Assembly (NCBI GenBank): GCA_029066805.1
Contig: JAIEFT010000015.1
Span: forward strand, 1-62,070
Source: Clostridiales bacterium
GTDB lineage: Bacteria; Bacillota; Clostridia; Christensenellales; Pumilibacteraceae
DNA length: 62,070 nt
Direction of reading: 5' to 3'
Under the pieces are notes generated by a model. The model had not been told where the DNA came from. It saw only the letters and a list, made by a program, of their open reading frames with translations, and did no database searches. The position numbers were made by a program, and so were the translations under genes. Shown here in pieces: positions 42,982 to 52,297 of the stretch (within the stretch, counting starts at the first letter, position 1; every line of letters starts with the position of its first letter).

Positions 42982-44045
42982 AGATTACTGTGTTCGGTGA
43001 ATCGCACGGACCTGCCGTAGGCGTCACGGTGGAAGGGTTTCCTGCGGGTATTCCCGTGGACGAGAAAGGTTTACAGGCGTTTATGTCACGCCGAAAGACT
43101 CAGTCCGCTTTTTCCACTCCGCGTGTCGAGGGTGATCGGCCTGTCTTTTTGTCGGGTGTCAAGAACGGATTTACCACCGGCGCGCCGTTGAATGCCACAA
43201 TTTATAACACAAATCAGAAAAGTAGCGACTACGAACCCTTTAGGGACGTTCCCCGTCCCGCCCATGCCGACTACGTTGCTGGGGTAAAATATAAAGGATT
43301 CGCCGATTTGGCAGGCGGAGGGCATTTTTCGGGAAGGCTTACCGCGCCGTTATGCGTTGTCGGATATCTCGCTGAGACTTATCTGGAAAAGAAAGGAATT
43401 TTTGTGGGCGCGTACTTAAGCGAAGTCGGCGGAATCCACGCTTCCTCCTATCTTGACGGCATTCCTACCAAAGAGGAAATGGAAACCACACAGGGAAAAG
43501 CCGTTCCCGTGCTGCGCGGCATAAAAAATAAGGAAATCGAGGAAATGCTGCGATCTGTCAAGGCGGAAGGAGACTCCGTCGGTGGCATAATCGAGTGCGT
43601 CGCCTTGGGACTGCCCGTGGGCTTGGGCGAATGCGGCTTTCGAAGCATGGAAGGACGGATCGCGTCCGCAATCTTTGCCATGCCGGCAACTAAAGGACTG
43701 GAGTTCGGTTCGGGCTTTTTGCTGCCTCGAATGAAAGGTAGCGAAGGGAATGATCCGTGGACGTTGAATGGCGGCGCTATAGTCCCTAAAACCAACCACA
43801 ACGGCGGAATCAACGGCGGAATCACCAACGGTGCGCCCGTTTTGGTGCGCGTTGCGATAAAACCTACGCCGTCCATTGCAAAAGAACAGGATAGCGTGAA
43901 CATAAAAGATATGACTCCTACAAAGCTGACCGTGGGCGGACGGCACGATACATGTATTGCACTCCGCGCCGTACCCGTAGTGGAGTCCTGCGTAGCAATC
44001 GCAATTTCCGATGCGTTATTGGAAATGCAAGGGCAAAATTACTAA
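42963..44045 (+). CDS. aroC: chorismate synthase
   Basis: A 360-residue FMN-dependent lyase giving chorismate from EPSP. It shows FGESHGPAVGVTVEG, FMSRRKTQS, the GGGHFSGR signature and GGRHDTCIALRAVPV. GGGAGG lies before the ATG, inside aroA. Chorismate made here feeds the next gene, pheA. Confidence 0.97.
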   Translation: MSFATLKITVFGESHGPAVGVTVEGFPAGIPVDEKGLQAFMSRRKTQSAFSTPRVEGDRPVFLSGVKNGFTTGAPLNATIYNTNQKSSDYEPFRDVPRPAHADYVAGVKYKGFADLAGGGHFSGRLTAPLCVVGYLAETYLEKKGIFVGAYLSEVGGIHASSYLDGIPTKEEMETTQGKAVPVLRGIKNKEIEEMLRSVKAEGDSVGGIIECVALGLPVGLGECGFRSMEGRIASAIFAMPATKGLEFGSGFLLPRMKGSEGNDPWTLNGGAIVPKTNHNGGINGGITNGAPVLVRVAIKPTPSIAKEQDSVNIKDMTPTKLTVGGRHDTCIALRAVPVVESCVAIAISDALLEMQGQNY

Positions 44046-44085
44046 AGCAAAAAAGTAATAACACGCCTTCGGGCGGGAGGTAACT

Positions 44086-45225
44086 ATGGAATTAAATGAA
44101 CTTAGAACCCAAATAGATGCTATAGACGACCAACTGGCGTCGCTTTACGATAGGCGCATGAAACTGATTAAGCAAGTAGGCGAGGAAAAAGCACGAACAG
44201 ATAGCTACGTACAGGATTTGACCAGAGAGAACGCCGTTATTCGCCGTGTGACCAAGGCGGTGGATGATAGCGTGCGCGTCTACTGCAAACAAGTGTTTGA
44301 AACGCTGTTTGAAACCAGCCGTGCTTATCAAGCGCGGTTTGTTCGCATCCATTCCGGCGTGGCCGAAGAGATCCGTTCTAATCTGGAAAGCGGATTAAAA
44401 ACATTCCCCGACTACGCGACAGTCGCTTGTCAAGGCGTTGAAGGTGCGTACAGCATGATTGCAACTACAAGGCTGTTTCCGCTAAGCGACATTACCTACT
44501 TCAAAAACTTCGAGGGCGTTTTTAACGCGGTGGAAAAGGGCTTGTGTAGGTACGGCATGCTGCCGATCGAAAACAGCTCTGTGGGTTCTGTCAACGCCGT
44601 GTACGACCTCATGAAAGAACACAAATTCTACATTGTACGCAGTATTAAACTTCACGTTCAACATCACTTGCTTGCTAAAAAGGGCGTGGAGCTAAGTGAA
44701 ATTAAAGAGGTATTCTCGCACGAGCAAGCCATCAACCAGTGTAAAAAGTGGCTGGAAAAAACGGACGTAAAAGTTACAATTGTTCCCAACACGGCGGTTG
44801 CCGCAAAGATGGTGGCGGAGTCGGAGCGGACAGACGTCGCATGCATCAGCAGTCGGGAATGCGCCTCTTTGTACGGACTGAACGTTCTTGCCGCGAATAT
44901 GCAGGATAACGACAGCAACTATACTCGATTCATATTGATTTCAAAAAAAATGGAAATTTTCAAAAAGTCGAACCGCGTGTCTATAATGGTTAATTTACCA
45001 CATACGTCGGGAAGTCTCAACCGTATGTTGAACAAATTTTCCACCTTAGGATTCAACCTGACGAAATTGGAGTCCCGCCCACTTCCGAATTCGACGTTTG
45101 AGTTTATGTTCTACTTCGATTTCGAGGCGGATATCGAAAATCCCGAAGTGGCGAACCTCTTTGCGGAATTGGAGAACGGGGAAGGACAGTTAGTATTTTT
45201 AGGCAGCTATTACGAGGTGGCGTAA
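44086..45225 (+). CDS. pheA: chorismate mutase / prephenate dehydratase (P-protein)
   Basis: A 379-residue bifunctional enzyme. Residues ~1-88 are an AroQ-type chorismate mutase (LRTQIDAIDDQLASLYDRRMKL). Residues ~105-280 are prephenate dehydratase (VACQGVEGAYS, LPIENSSVGSV, NYTRFI). A C-terminal ACT domain has LESRP, the phenylalanine-binding signature. It converts chorismate to phenylpyruvate and should be inhibited by Phe. GGAGG precedes the ATG. Downstream aroE follows directly, with no gap. Confidence 0.95.
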   Translation: MELNELRTQIDAIDDQLASLYDRRMKLIKQVGEEKARTDSYVQDLTRENAVIRRVTKAVDDSVRVYCKQVFETLFETSRAYQARFVRIHSGVAEEIRSNLESGLKTFPDYATVACQGVEGAYSMIATTRLFPLSDITYFKNFEGVFNAVEKGLCRYGMLPIENSSVGSVNAVYDLMKEHKFYIVRSIKLHVQHHLLAKKGVELSEIKEVFSHEQAINQCKKWLEKTDVKVTIVPNTAVAAKMVAESERTDVACISSRECASLYGLNVLAANMQDNDSNYTRFILISKKMEIFKKSNRVSIMVNLPHTSGSLNRMLNKFSTLGFNLTKLESRPLPNSTFEFMFYFDFEADIENPEVANLFAELENGEGQLVFLGSYYEVA

Positions 45226-46452
45226 GTGGCTGACTACGGTTTGATCGGGGAAAAGCTGGGACACAGTTTTTCCGCCGTAATCCACAAAGAATTCGGCTAC
45301 GACTACGAGCTGAAAGAATTGTCTCCGTCAGAATTGGCGAGCTTCATGTCGAACCCACCGTACGTGGGGTTTAACGTAACTATTCCGTATAAGCAAACGG
45401 TCATGCCATACCTTGATGAAATTCATCCCGATGCGTCAGAGATAGGAGCGGTCAACACCGTTGTTGTCAAAAACGGGAAGCGTTTCGGGTACAATACCGA
45501 TTTTGCTGGCATGAAATTCGCGCTTTACGCGTACGGGATTCGTCCCGAAGGGAAGGACGTCTTGATTTTGGGTTCGGGCGGAACGGCGCGTACGGCGCGG
45601 GCGCTATTGAAGTCGCTTAACGCAAAGCGCATTCGCACTGTCAGCCGAACGGGGGAACTTAATTACGAAAATTTGCGGCTCGAAGGGAAGGATGCCGAAA
45701 TTATCGTCAACACCACTCCCGTGGGAATGTATCCCAATAACGACGGGTGTCCCGTGGACTTAGCGTGGTTTCCGCGTTTGCAAGGAGTATTCGACGCGGT
45801 CTATAATCCATTGACTACCCGTTTGGTGGCTACGGCAAAGGAACGGAAAATTGCTGCCGGTAACGGACTGATCATGTTGGTTGCGCAAGCAAAATTTGCC
45901 CGTGATTTGTTTTTTGAAACACCCTGCGACGACGCAGTTATACATGACGTTTTGAGAAAAATAGAGCGTGTAAAGCAAAATATCGTCCTTGTGGGAATGT
46001 CCGGTTGCGGTAAAACGACGATAGGCAAGTTGCTTGCCGACCGCTTGGATAAAACTTTTGTCGATACCGATGAAGAATTAATAAAAATATTCAGCAAATC
46101 CATTCCCGAAGTGTTCCGCGAGGACGGCGAGGAAAAGTTCCGCGCGGCGGAGCGGGAAGTTGTGGAAGCTTTATCCAAACAAAACGCGCTCGTAATCGCC
46201 ACGGGCGGCGGCGCGCCCTTATCGGATGTCAGTCGGGAACGCCTACGGCAAAACGCCGTGACGGTGTATCTCACCCGCAACATAAAATCTTTGGATAGAA
46301 CGGGCAGACCTCTTGCTATCAGCGAGCAGCGCGTCAGAGAGATGCTTGAGATACGCGATCCCATTTACCGCAAGACGTCGGATTTTGTCGTAAGCAACGA
46401 CGCCACGCCGCAGGAAACTGTTGATAAAATATTACGGGAGTTGAAAATATGA
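45226..46452 (+). CDS. shikimate dehydrogenase-shikimate kinase fusion (AroE-AroK)
   Basis: A 408-residue bifunctional enzyme. Residues 1-~247 are shikimate dehydrogenase (YGLIGEKLGHSFSAVIH, NVTIPYK, NTDFAGMKFAL, NADP loop GSGGTARTARA). Residues ~251-408 are shikimate kinase with Walker A GMSGCGKTT (~257-265), DTDEELI, a GGGAPL loop and the lid region LDRTGRPL. The linker is only a few residues. It carries two consecutive steps, 3-dehydroshikimate to shikimate to shikimate-3-phosphate. The start GTG 45226 directly abuts the pheA stop. Confidence 0.95.
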   Translation: MADYGLIGEKLGHSFSAVIHKEFGYDYELKELSPSELASFMSNPPYVGFNVTIPYKQTVMPYLDEIHPDASEIGAVNTVVVKNGKRFGYNTDFAGMKFALYAYGIRPEGKDVLILGSGGTARTARALLKSLNAKRIRTVSRTGELNYENLRLEGKDAEIIVNTTPVGMYPNNDGCPVDLAWFPRLQGVFDAVYNPLTTRLVATAKERKIAAGNGLIMLVAQAKFARDLFFETPCDDAVIHDVLRKIERVKQNIVLVGMSGCGKTTIGKLLADRLDKTFVDTDEELIKIFSKSIPEVFREDGEEKFRAAEREVVEALSKQNALVIATGGGAPLSDVSRERLRQNAVTVYLTRNIKSLDRTGRPLAISEQRVREMLEIRDPIYRKTSDFVVSNDATPQETVDKILRELKI

Positions 46453-46880
46453 AAGTATTGGTTTTGAACGGTCCGAATCTTAATATGCTCGGCATTCGTG
46501 AGCCCGCACTCTACGGAAACGGAACATATAATGACTTAGTGGACTTTATCCGAGACGCGGCAAAAGAATTGTATTTGGACGTGGAAATATTTCAATCCAA
46601 TTCGGAAGGAGAATTGGTGACTGCCATTCAAAATGCACTCGGCAAGTTTGACGGTATCGTTATCAACGCCGCCGCGTACACGCACACTTCGGTGGCGATT
46701 TTAGACGCATTAAAGGCGGTAGGATTACCGACGGCGGAAGTCCATTTGACCGACATTCATAATCGCGAACCGTTCCGCAGGCTTTCCTACGTCGGAATGT
46801 ATGCCCACAAAACGGTGTGCGGAAAGGGCTTTGAAGGCTACCGTGAGTGTTTAAAATGGATAGTCACGTCCGCAAGCTAA
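46449..46880 (+). CDS. aroQ: type II 3-dehydroquinate dehydratase
   Basis: A 143-residue dodecameric dehydratase. It shows VLNGPNLNMLGIREPALYG (catalytic Tyr), QSNSEGELV, INAAAYTHTSVAI and VHLTDIHNREPFR. It overlaps the fusion gene as ATGA. With it the operon holds all seven steps from DAHP formation to chorismate. No clear terminator with a T run follows. Confidence 0.96.
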   Translation: MKVLVLNGPNLNMLGIREPALYGNGTYNDLVDFIRDAAKELYLDVEIFQSNSEGELVTAIQNALGKFDGIVINAAAYTHTSVAILDALKAVGLPTAEVHLTDIHNREPFRRLSYVGMYAHKTVCGKGFEGYRECLKWIVTSAS

Positions 46881-46948
46881 ACAACGCTACGGTGCTCCGT
46901 ATGACCAAAAAAGATAGGCATAATTTACATAAAAAGCAATCGAATGAG

Positions 46949-46998
46949 CTACTTCTCTTTTAAAAGAAGTAGACAAATAAAAAACTTTGTAGTACAAT
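46949..46998 (+). promoter_or_regulatory. RNase G promoter with overlapping palindrome
   Basis: TAGACA (46970-46975), a 17-bp spacer and TACAAT (46993-46998). An 8-bp palindrome CTACTTCT/AGAAGTAG (46949-46972) overlaps the -35 box; it could be an operator or a weak end signal of the aro operon. Confidence 0.5.
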
Positions 46999-47054
46999 AG
47001 TATTCGGTAAAAAGCAGATTGCGTTAACCGACTCATCGTACGCAAGGGGCAGTT

Positions 47055-48542
47055 TTGAAAAGTAAAATTCTTGTCGACTATGAACCATATATGTGCAGCG
47101 TCGCTCTTTTGGAGGACGGGGTACTGGAAGAGTTTTACGTAGAGGACCGAAACATAGAACTCGTTACAGGCAATATTTACAAAGGCAGAGTTGTAAACGT
47201 ATTGCCCGGGCTTTCTTCTGCGTTTGTGGATATAGGCAAGCGCAAAAACGGTTTTTTGGCGGCGTCTGACATGTTGGAAAAGCGTACCGCGCTGTACCGT
47301 TCGGGTCAGCTCCCCACACGGCTTGACGTCAGCGAGGGAGATTATGTGCTTGTTCAGGCGATAAAAGAGCCGACTGAAACCAAAGGCGCGCGGCTTTCCG
47401 CCAACCTTTCCATTCCCGGAAGATATATTGTGTTTATGCCGACGGTAGACTTTATCGGCGTGTCCAACAAAATATCGGACGACGAATCTCGCGACAGGCT
47501 GATTGAACTCCTTACAAAAAACCGCCCGACGCCGGGCTGCGGACTGATTGCGCGTACCGCCGCAAAGGACGCGCCCAAATCGGACATAATAGACGAAATT
47601 AAGTATTTTAACGGACTATACGAGAGCATTTTGGACAAGTTCAATGCCGCCGAAGGCGTAGACAAGCTGTACAGCGACGGCGACCTTATTTTCCGTTCGG
47701 TCAGGGACTTGCTCAACTCAGCTGTTGACGAGGTAGTCTGCAACAACAACGATATAGCTACGCGGCTCAAAAAGGATTTGTCGGAAAACCTTGCGAGCTC
47801 AGTCAAGGTCACGCTTGTAGAGGGCGAGGACGTGCTCAAAAGGTACGGCGTTCTCGACGAGGTGGAAAAGCTGCTACAGCCCAAGATCGAGCTCAAAAAC
47901 GGCGGGAATATAGTAATAGACTACACAGAGGCGCTTACGGTAATAGACGTTAACTCCGCCAAGCACATAGGCGACGTGGATAGAGAGCGTACTGTGTTCG
48001 AAACCAATTGCGAGGCGGCTAAAGAGATAGCTCGCCAGCTCAGACTTCGCAACGTCGGCGGCATGATAGTAATAGACTTTATCGACATGCAAGACCCGTT
48101 GCACAACGAGGAAGTTGTGGACGTTTTGCGCAAGGAGACGGCGGTAGACCGTATACGCACGCGCGTATTGCCCATGACCGAGCTGGGGTTAGTGCAAATG
48201 ACGCGCAAAAAGACGGGCAGGGAAATTCAATCATTACTGCTTCGTCGGTGTTCGGAATGTCATGGCGCGGCGTACGTGCAAGCGCCCAACTTTTTGTTGC
48301 GCAAGATAAAAGCGCGACTTATTGATATTTTTGCAGATACGGCATGTACCGCGGCGGTCGTGTCGGTTAACAGTGAGATGTTTGATTGCATGTGCGGCGG
48401 AGACTGGCAAATGGCTGTCGGAAAATACCGCGCGCGTGTGTATTTAGTGCCCGATCAGACAATCGGGAAGAATTCGTTCAAGATAAGCGCAAGGACGGAG
48501 CAGGTAATATCTTTGCCGTCCAACGCGTACTTACTGGCATGA
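47055..48542 (+). CDS. rng: ribonuclease G/E family
   Basis: A 495-residue endoribonuclease. The S1 RNA-binding part is visible as LVTGNIYKGRVVNVLPGLSSAFVDIGKRKNGFL. The catalytic part holds the metal site VIDVNSAKH and MIVIDFIDMQ. The length is that of RNase G rather than full RNase E, without the long C-terminal scaffold. AGGGG stands before TTG 47055. It processes rRNA and mRNA 5' ends and is often membrane-linked. The glycoside hydrolase follows after 15 bases. Confidence 0.92.
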   Translation: MKSKILVDYEPYMCSVALLEDGVLEEFYVEDRNIELVTGNIYKGRVVNVLPGLSSAFVDIGKRKNGFLAASDMLEKRTALYRSGQLPTRLDVSEGDYVLVQAIKEPTETKGARLSANLSIPGRYIVFMPTVDFIGVSNKISDDESRDRLIELLTKNRPTPGCGLIARTAAKDAPKSDIIDEIKYFNGLYESILDKFNAAEGVDKLYSDGDLIFRSVRDLLNSAVDEVVCNNNDIATRLKKDLSENLASSVKVTLVEGEDVLKRYGVLDEVEKLLQPKIELKNGGNIVIDYTEALTVIDVNSAKHIGDVDRERTVFETNCEAAKEIARQLRLRNVGGMIVIDFIDMQDPLHNEEVVDVLRKETAVDRIRTRVLPMTELGLVQMTRKKTGREIQSLLLRRCSECHGAAYVQAPNFLLRKIKARLIDIFADTACTAAVVSVNSEMFDCMCGGDWQMAVGKYRARVYLVPDQTIGKNSFKISARTEQVISLPSNAYLLA

Positions 48543-48557
48543 TGCGGAGGCAGAATA

Positions 48558-50768
48558 ATGAAGTATATAAATAAAGAATACGGATTTGCTTTCCGCCCGC
48601 CGTTTTTCGATAAGTTTTACGAAAGAAGCGACGACGGTCCGCCGATAGGCAAGGATAACTACCCGGGCAAATGCATAATGGGCGTGGGGTACGACTATCG
48701 CGCAATTAACGGCGCAATGCTTGTCGGCAAAAACGGATCTATGTGGGGCGTGCGCGTGTTGTACTATGCCGGCAAAAAATGGTTGGACAACGACGATTTT
48801 GTTCGTAACATGGGCAGTTCATGCGCAAACACCGCAGACGGCAGCTTTGCGCATTTCACCTCCGGACCGCTAAGCATAAAGTGGGTGCGGCAGAACGACC
48901 GATCGCTTATACTTCAGGTCAGTTCGCGGCGCAAGCTTAGGGTGCGAATAATTTTCTATCCGTGCTATGACTGCCCGGGCGAGCTTTCAATCGAGGGGGC
49001 TGTTGTGCGCGGGCGCAGTCCGTACATGGCTGTTATACCAGGCACGGTCGAGCTTACGGATAACAATGCCGTGTATCGCGGCAGGTACTTGGTTGAAGAT
49101 GACAGCGCAAAGGAGTTTTTCTATGCCGTGTCGTATATGCCGCCGTCCGATTCGGCTAACGGCGCGTTTAACGAAGCGATAATGGAGTTTGTAATCAACC
49201 GCCATCAGCCAAACGTGTGCGTGTATGCAAGCGTCGGCGATCAGGATATTTTTGACGTCGAACTGCCGCGGTTGGATAGAATACAGAGCTTGATCGAAAC
49301 GAGCGAGCTTCGCTACGGCGTCAATAAAACGATGGGTTCGGGCGATTTGGGCGCGCCCGTAGAGCGTATGCTAAACGCCGTACTGTGGTCGCGCGTATAT
49401 TATCCGTACTTGCTCACCGAGATATTTACGCCCAAGCGCACAATGTTAGATAACCACTTCGACATGGACGGCACGGACGAAAACTGTTCGGCTATACTCG
49501 GTTGTTATACCGGCACGAGTCATGCGGTAGGTCAACTAAGCTACACGCTGGAAGACAAGATCATGGCGGTGTTTGCGGTATGGCACAACTACATGCACAT
49601 TACTGATAGAAACCGATTGTATAACGAATATCTCAAGCTTGCCAAGCTGTATCCGCCGGTGGCAACGCCGGTCGTTGCCGAAAAGAGCAAAAACGACGTG
49701 GCGTTTAAGTGGACGGACTCGCCGCTAAAGGAAAAGTTTAATCCTACGGCTATGTTCAGTCTGGACTTGTCGTCGCTTAAATTGTTGGCGTTTGACGTTT
49801 TGGAACGCATCGCCGCCATGTTCGACTTGTCGGAAGACAGGATCAAGTATGCCAAAGCCAAAGCCGACATGAGAAAAATCATAAACGATACGTTTTGGTG
49901 CGAAGGCGAGGGCTTGTATATTAACAGATACACTACGGGTCAATGGGCGGCGGCTGTAGGCGCGACGTCGTTCTATCCGTTACTTGCCGGCGCGGTAGAT
50001 ACGCAAGAGAAGCTTTCGCTTATCGTAAACAATCTTACGGACACCAATCGGTTCTGGGGCGATTACGTAATACCGACGCTGTCTATAGACAACCGTGAGT
50101 TTGGCAAGCGCAGCAAGCCGGACAACAACGGAAAGCGTACACCGCCGTATCTTGAGTATCGCGGCAGCATAGTGCCGTATGTCAACTTTATAGTATACCA
50201 CGGACTCAAGCGGTACGGGCTGGACGAGCTTGCGGCGCAGATCGCGCAAAAGAGCGCGGCGCTGTGGTCGGCAAACGAAACCGACAATGTGGAAAACTAC
50301 TCGGTGTATCTGCCCAAGGGTAAGCGTGTGCAAAAAGGCGAGTATCTGTCTGCTAACGGAAATATGCTCGCGCTTATCGGTATGCAGGAACTGATCGACG
50401 TTGAGTATTTTAGACCCGACCTGAAGGACGCTATAGCGTTCGGTACATTCTTGCCCGGGTTCAATTCGGTTACCAACCTTAAGCTGCTCGACCATTTATA
50501 CAGCATAGAAGTCACCGACGAGAGCACTGCGCTTATAATGGACGAGCTGAACATGTTCAAGGGCGACGGCGGAAAGTTCATTGTGCGCAACTTCGTCATA
50601 GACGGCGACGGCGGCGGCGAGTTCATGATAGACGCCAAACAGAATATAACAGTCAACCTAAATCTGCCGTCCGACAAAAAGACAGTCAAGTACTTCTTTA
50701 TCGTGCCGATTGGCAAATCAGCGGTAAAGGCTGCGGGCGGCATGGTCAATATCACAAAAATCGAATAA
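48558..50768 (+). CDS. large glycoside hydrolase, (alpha/alpha)6 type
   Basis: A 736-residue cytosolic protein with no signal peptide. The C-terminal two thirds look like the MGH1/GH63-like trehalase fold: DNHFDMDGTDENCSAILGC, FWCEGEGLYINRY, FYPLLAGAV, DNNGKRTPPYLEYRGSIVPYVNF. The N-terminal third is a beta-sandwich. It probably hydrolyses an alpha-linked glycan or glycoside; the substrate is unknown. GGAGG lies before the ATG. It is cotranscribed with rng, an odd partner. An alternative reading is a carbohydrate lyase or phosphorylase of the same fold. Confidence 0.7.
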   Translation: MKYINKEYGFAFRPPFFDKFYERSDDGPPIGKDNYPGKCIMGVGYDYRAINGAMLVGKNGSMWGVRVLYYAGKKWLDNDDFVRNMGSSCANTADGSFAHFTSGPLSIKWVRQNDRSLILQVSSRRKLRVRIIFYPCYDCPGELSIEGAVVRGRSPYMAVIPGTVELTDNNAVYRGRYLVEDDSAKEFFYAVSYMPPSDSANGAFNEAIMEFVINRHQPNVCVYASVGDQDIFDVELPRLDRIQSLIETSELRYGVNKTMGSGDLGAPVERMLNAVLWSRVYYPYLLTEIFTPKRTMLDNHFDMDGTDENCSAILGCYTGTSHAVGQLSYTLEDKIMAVFAVWHNYMHITDRNRLYNEYLKLAKLYPPVATPVVAEKSKNDVAFKWTDSPLKEKFNPTAMFSLDLSSLKLLAFDVLERIAAMFDLSEDRIKYAKAKADMRKIINDTFWCEGEGLYINRYTTGQWAAAVGATSFYPLLAGAVDTQEKLSLIVNNLTDTNRFWGDYVIPTLSIDNREFGKRSKPDNNGKRTPPYLEYRGSIVPYVNFIVYHGLKRYGLDELAAQIAQKSAALWSANETDNVENYSVYLPKGKRVQKGEYLSANGNMLALIGMQELIDVEYFRPDLKDAIAFGTFLPGFNSVTNLKLLDHLYSIEVTDESTALIMDELNMFKGDGGKFIVRNFVIDGDGGGEFMIDAKQNITVNLNLPSDKKTVKYFFIVPIGKSAVKAAGGMVNITKIE

Positions 50769-50773
50769 AAAAA

Positions 50774-50799
50774 GCTCACTGTGGAAAACCATAGTGAGC
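50774..50799. terminator. hairpin after the glycoside hydrolase gene
   Basis: GCTCACTGTGG pairs with CCATAGTGAGC around AAAA, with one G-U pair. A T run is lacking on the plus strand (an A run precedes it), so it is a weak or reverse-direction terminator. Confidence 0.45.
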
Positions 50800-50901
50800 A
50801 TATATGATAACAAAGCGTAAAAAATATTGCTTTGTACCGATAGTATGTGCCGCACACGGCGTATTATTCACAAAATAATAAATAGGAAAAATAAGGGATT
50901 T

Positions 50902-51699
50902 ATGCTAAAAGACTTTTCTATCCCCGAGGATTGGGAAAATATACAGCTGATCGGCAATTATCACGCACACAATTATTTGTGCGGACATGCTGGCGGAACA
51001 GTATCCGACTATGCGGAGGAAGCCGTGGCTCACGGTATGCGCATTATGGGCATATCCGATCACTGCGCGTCGCCGGCTGAAGCTTACGACCCCAATTTTT
51101 TTTCGGCATACAATATCGGCGACGAGTATTTACCTCAGTTCGACGCGGCGGAACGGCTGTACGGCGACAAAGTGCGCATACTTCGCGGCGTGGAAATAGA
51201 ATACTTCGAGGGTCATGACGACTATTATAAACTGCTCGCAGAAAAGCTCGATTATATGGTACTCGGTCAGCATATGTTCTTGCGCAAAGGCGTTTTGTAC
51301 AATTCGTTTGTGGACGGCACAGACGATAAATCTGTGTCGGCGTACTTCGACAACGTTTGCACGGCGATAGAGAGCGGGTATTTTGCAATGATAGCGCACC
51401 CCGATTTGATATTTTACAGGCGTCCCAAAATAACGCACGTAATGGTGGAGGCTATGGAAAGAACGGTCAAGCTTGCCGCAGATAAAAAAATTCCGCTTGA
51501 GCTTAACGCCAACGGCATAAGATATCATGGCTTCAGATATCCGACCGAGGAGCTTATTTCCCTGTGCAAAAAGTACGACGCAAGGGTAGTTGTTTCGTCC
51601 GACGCGCACAGTCCCGATTCGCTTTGCGATAAGTATATATGCGCGCTGTACGCCTACGCAAAAAACAATGGACTTAATGTTGTAGATGAGATAGTTTAG
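50902..51699 (+). CDS. PHP-domain phosphatase (histidinol-phosphatase-like)
   Basis: A 265-residue metal-dependent PHP hydrolase. Metal ligands are seen in NYHAHNYLCGHAGGT, GISDHCA, GVEIEYFEGHDD, GQHMF, AHPDL and SSDAHSPDSL. This is the HisK/HisJ-like set. Without his genes nearby, the substrate could be histidinol phosphate or another small phosphate. AAGGGA stands before ATG 50902; the earlier frame is not needed. It marks the left boundary of the AT-rich island. Confidence 0.88.
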   Translation: MLKDFSIPEDWENIQLIGNYHAHNYLCGHAGGTVSDYAEEAVAHGMRIMGISDHCASPAEAYDPNFFSAYNIGDEYLPQFDAAERLYGDKVRILRGVEIEYFEGHDDYYKLLAEKLDYMVLGQHMFLRKGVLYNSFVDGTDDKSVSAYFDNVCTAIESGYFAMIAHPDLIFYRRPKITHVMVEAMERTVKLAADKKIPLELNANGIRYHGFRYPTEELISLCKKYDARVVVSSDAHSPDSLCDKYICALYAYAKNNGLNVVDEIV

Positions 51700-51776
51700 A
51701 TTTATAATGAATTGCTCATGAACGACCTATCACTTCTTTGCCGCAAACTTTCTGTGGGTGTTACTATATAAAGGAG

Positions 51777-51920
51777 TTGTGTATCTATAATGGTAAAAAA
51801 TTTGAAGCAAAATGACAGGCATTATATGCACATGAAGATGAGATACTTGCGAAGATGCAAGACTTTCTCAAGCCTTATAACGAATAATTAAATAAACAAG
51901 GATGTGAGATTGTTTGCAGT
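51777..51920 (+). pseudogene. decayed reading frame with two in-frame stops
   Basis: In the frame of the next gene the sequence reads CIYNGKKFEAK, a TGA (51813), then QALYAHEDEILAKMQDFLKPYNE, a TAA (51885), then LNKQGCEIVCS into the gene at 51921. AAAGGAG lies just before 51777. The protein-like composition across both stops suggests a broken gene. The rest of 51700-51776 holds nothing that I recognise. Confidence 0.4.
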
Positions 51921-52232
51921 TTGTTATGGTTGATCAAATTATCGGAAGATAATTATGATATAAGCAAGGAACGACAAGCTTTAAAAAGATGGCATCCTTA
52001 CAAGTGTGTAATGAGATTAATGTTCCAATACATAGGGGCAGACTCAGATGATGAGCCCGGTTTTGAAATTAGTGATGATGTCACATCTTATTACGCAACA
52101 TGGATATGCTGGACGTATCGTAAAAATACGATGGAATGGATTGAGGAAAATGTAGAAAAAGTTTTTCAGTTAATAAAGACAAAGGGTTTAGAAGAGACTC
52201 AAGAATATTTACGTTTAAATCCTATAAGTTAA
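51921..52232 (+). CDS. unknown protein, possibly the 3' part of a broken gene
   Basis: A 103-residue frame (LKRWHPYKCVMRLMFQYIGADSDDEPGFEISDDVTSYYATW, given in pieces), rich in Trp, Tyr and acidic residues and ending EYLRLNPIS. I know no family. It starts at TTG 51921 without a good ribosome-binding site, and the same frame continues upstream through two stop codons, so it may be the remainder of a longer gene. It has higher AT content than the genes to its left, as for the whole island. Confidence 0.45.
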   Translation: MLWLIKLSEDNYDISKERQALKRWHPYKCVMRLMFQYIGADSDDEPGFEISDDVTSYYATWICWTYRKNTMEWIEENVEKVFQLIKTKGLEETQEYLRLNPIS

Positions 52233-52249
52233 ACATTTATTTTCGTCTT

Positions 52250-52282
52250 TATCCGCACAGTTATAAACTGTGCAGCTACACT
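52250..52282 (+). promoter_or_regulatory. palindromic operator and promoter of the small HTH gene
   Basis: GCACAGTT-ATA-AACTGTGC (52255-52273) is a perfect palindrome. It lies directly before TACACT (52277-52282), with CGCACA as a poor -35 box 17 bp away, so the palindrome fills the spacer. Its core ACAGTT-ATA-AACTGT recurs at 52563-52583 (inverted) and 54994-55008. Confidence 0.55.
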
Positions 52283-52297
52283 AAAAGGTGAAATTCC

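Noticed and set aside
51777-51840. TGA read as tryptophan
   Set aside because: TGA ends many intact genes here (for example tyrS at 8149-8151 and the RHS tip at 53520-53522), so recoding is not supported.
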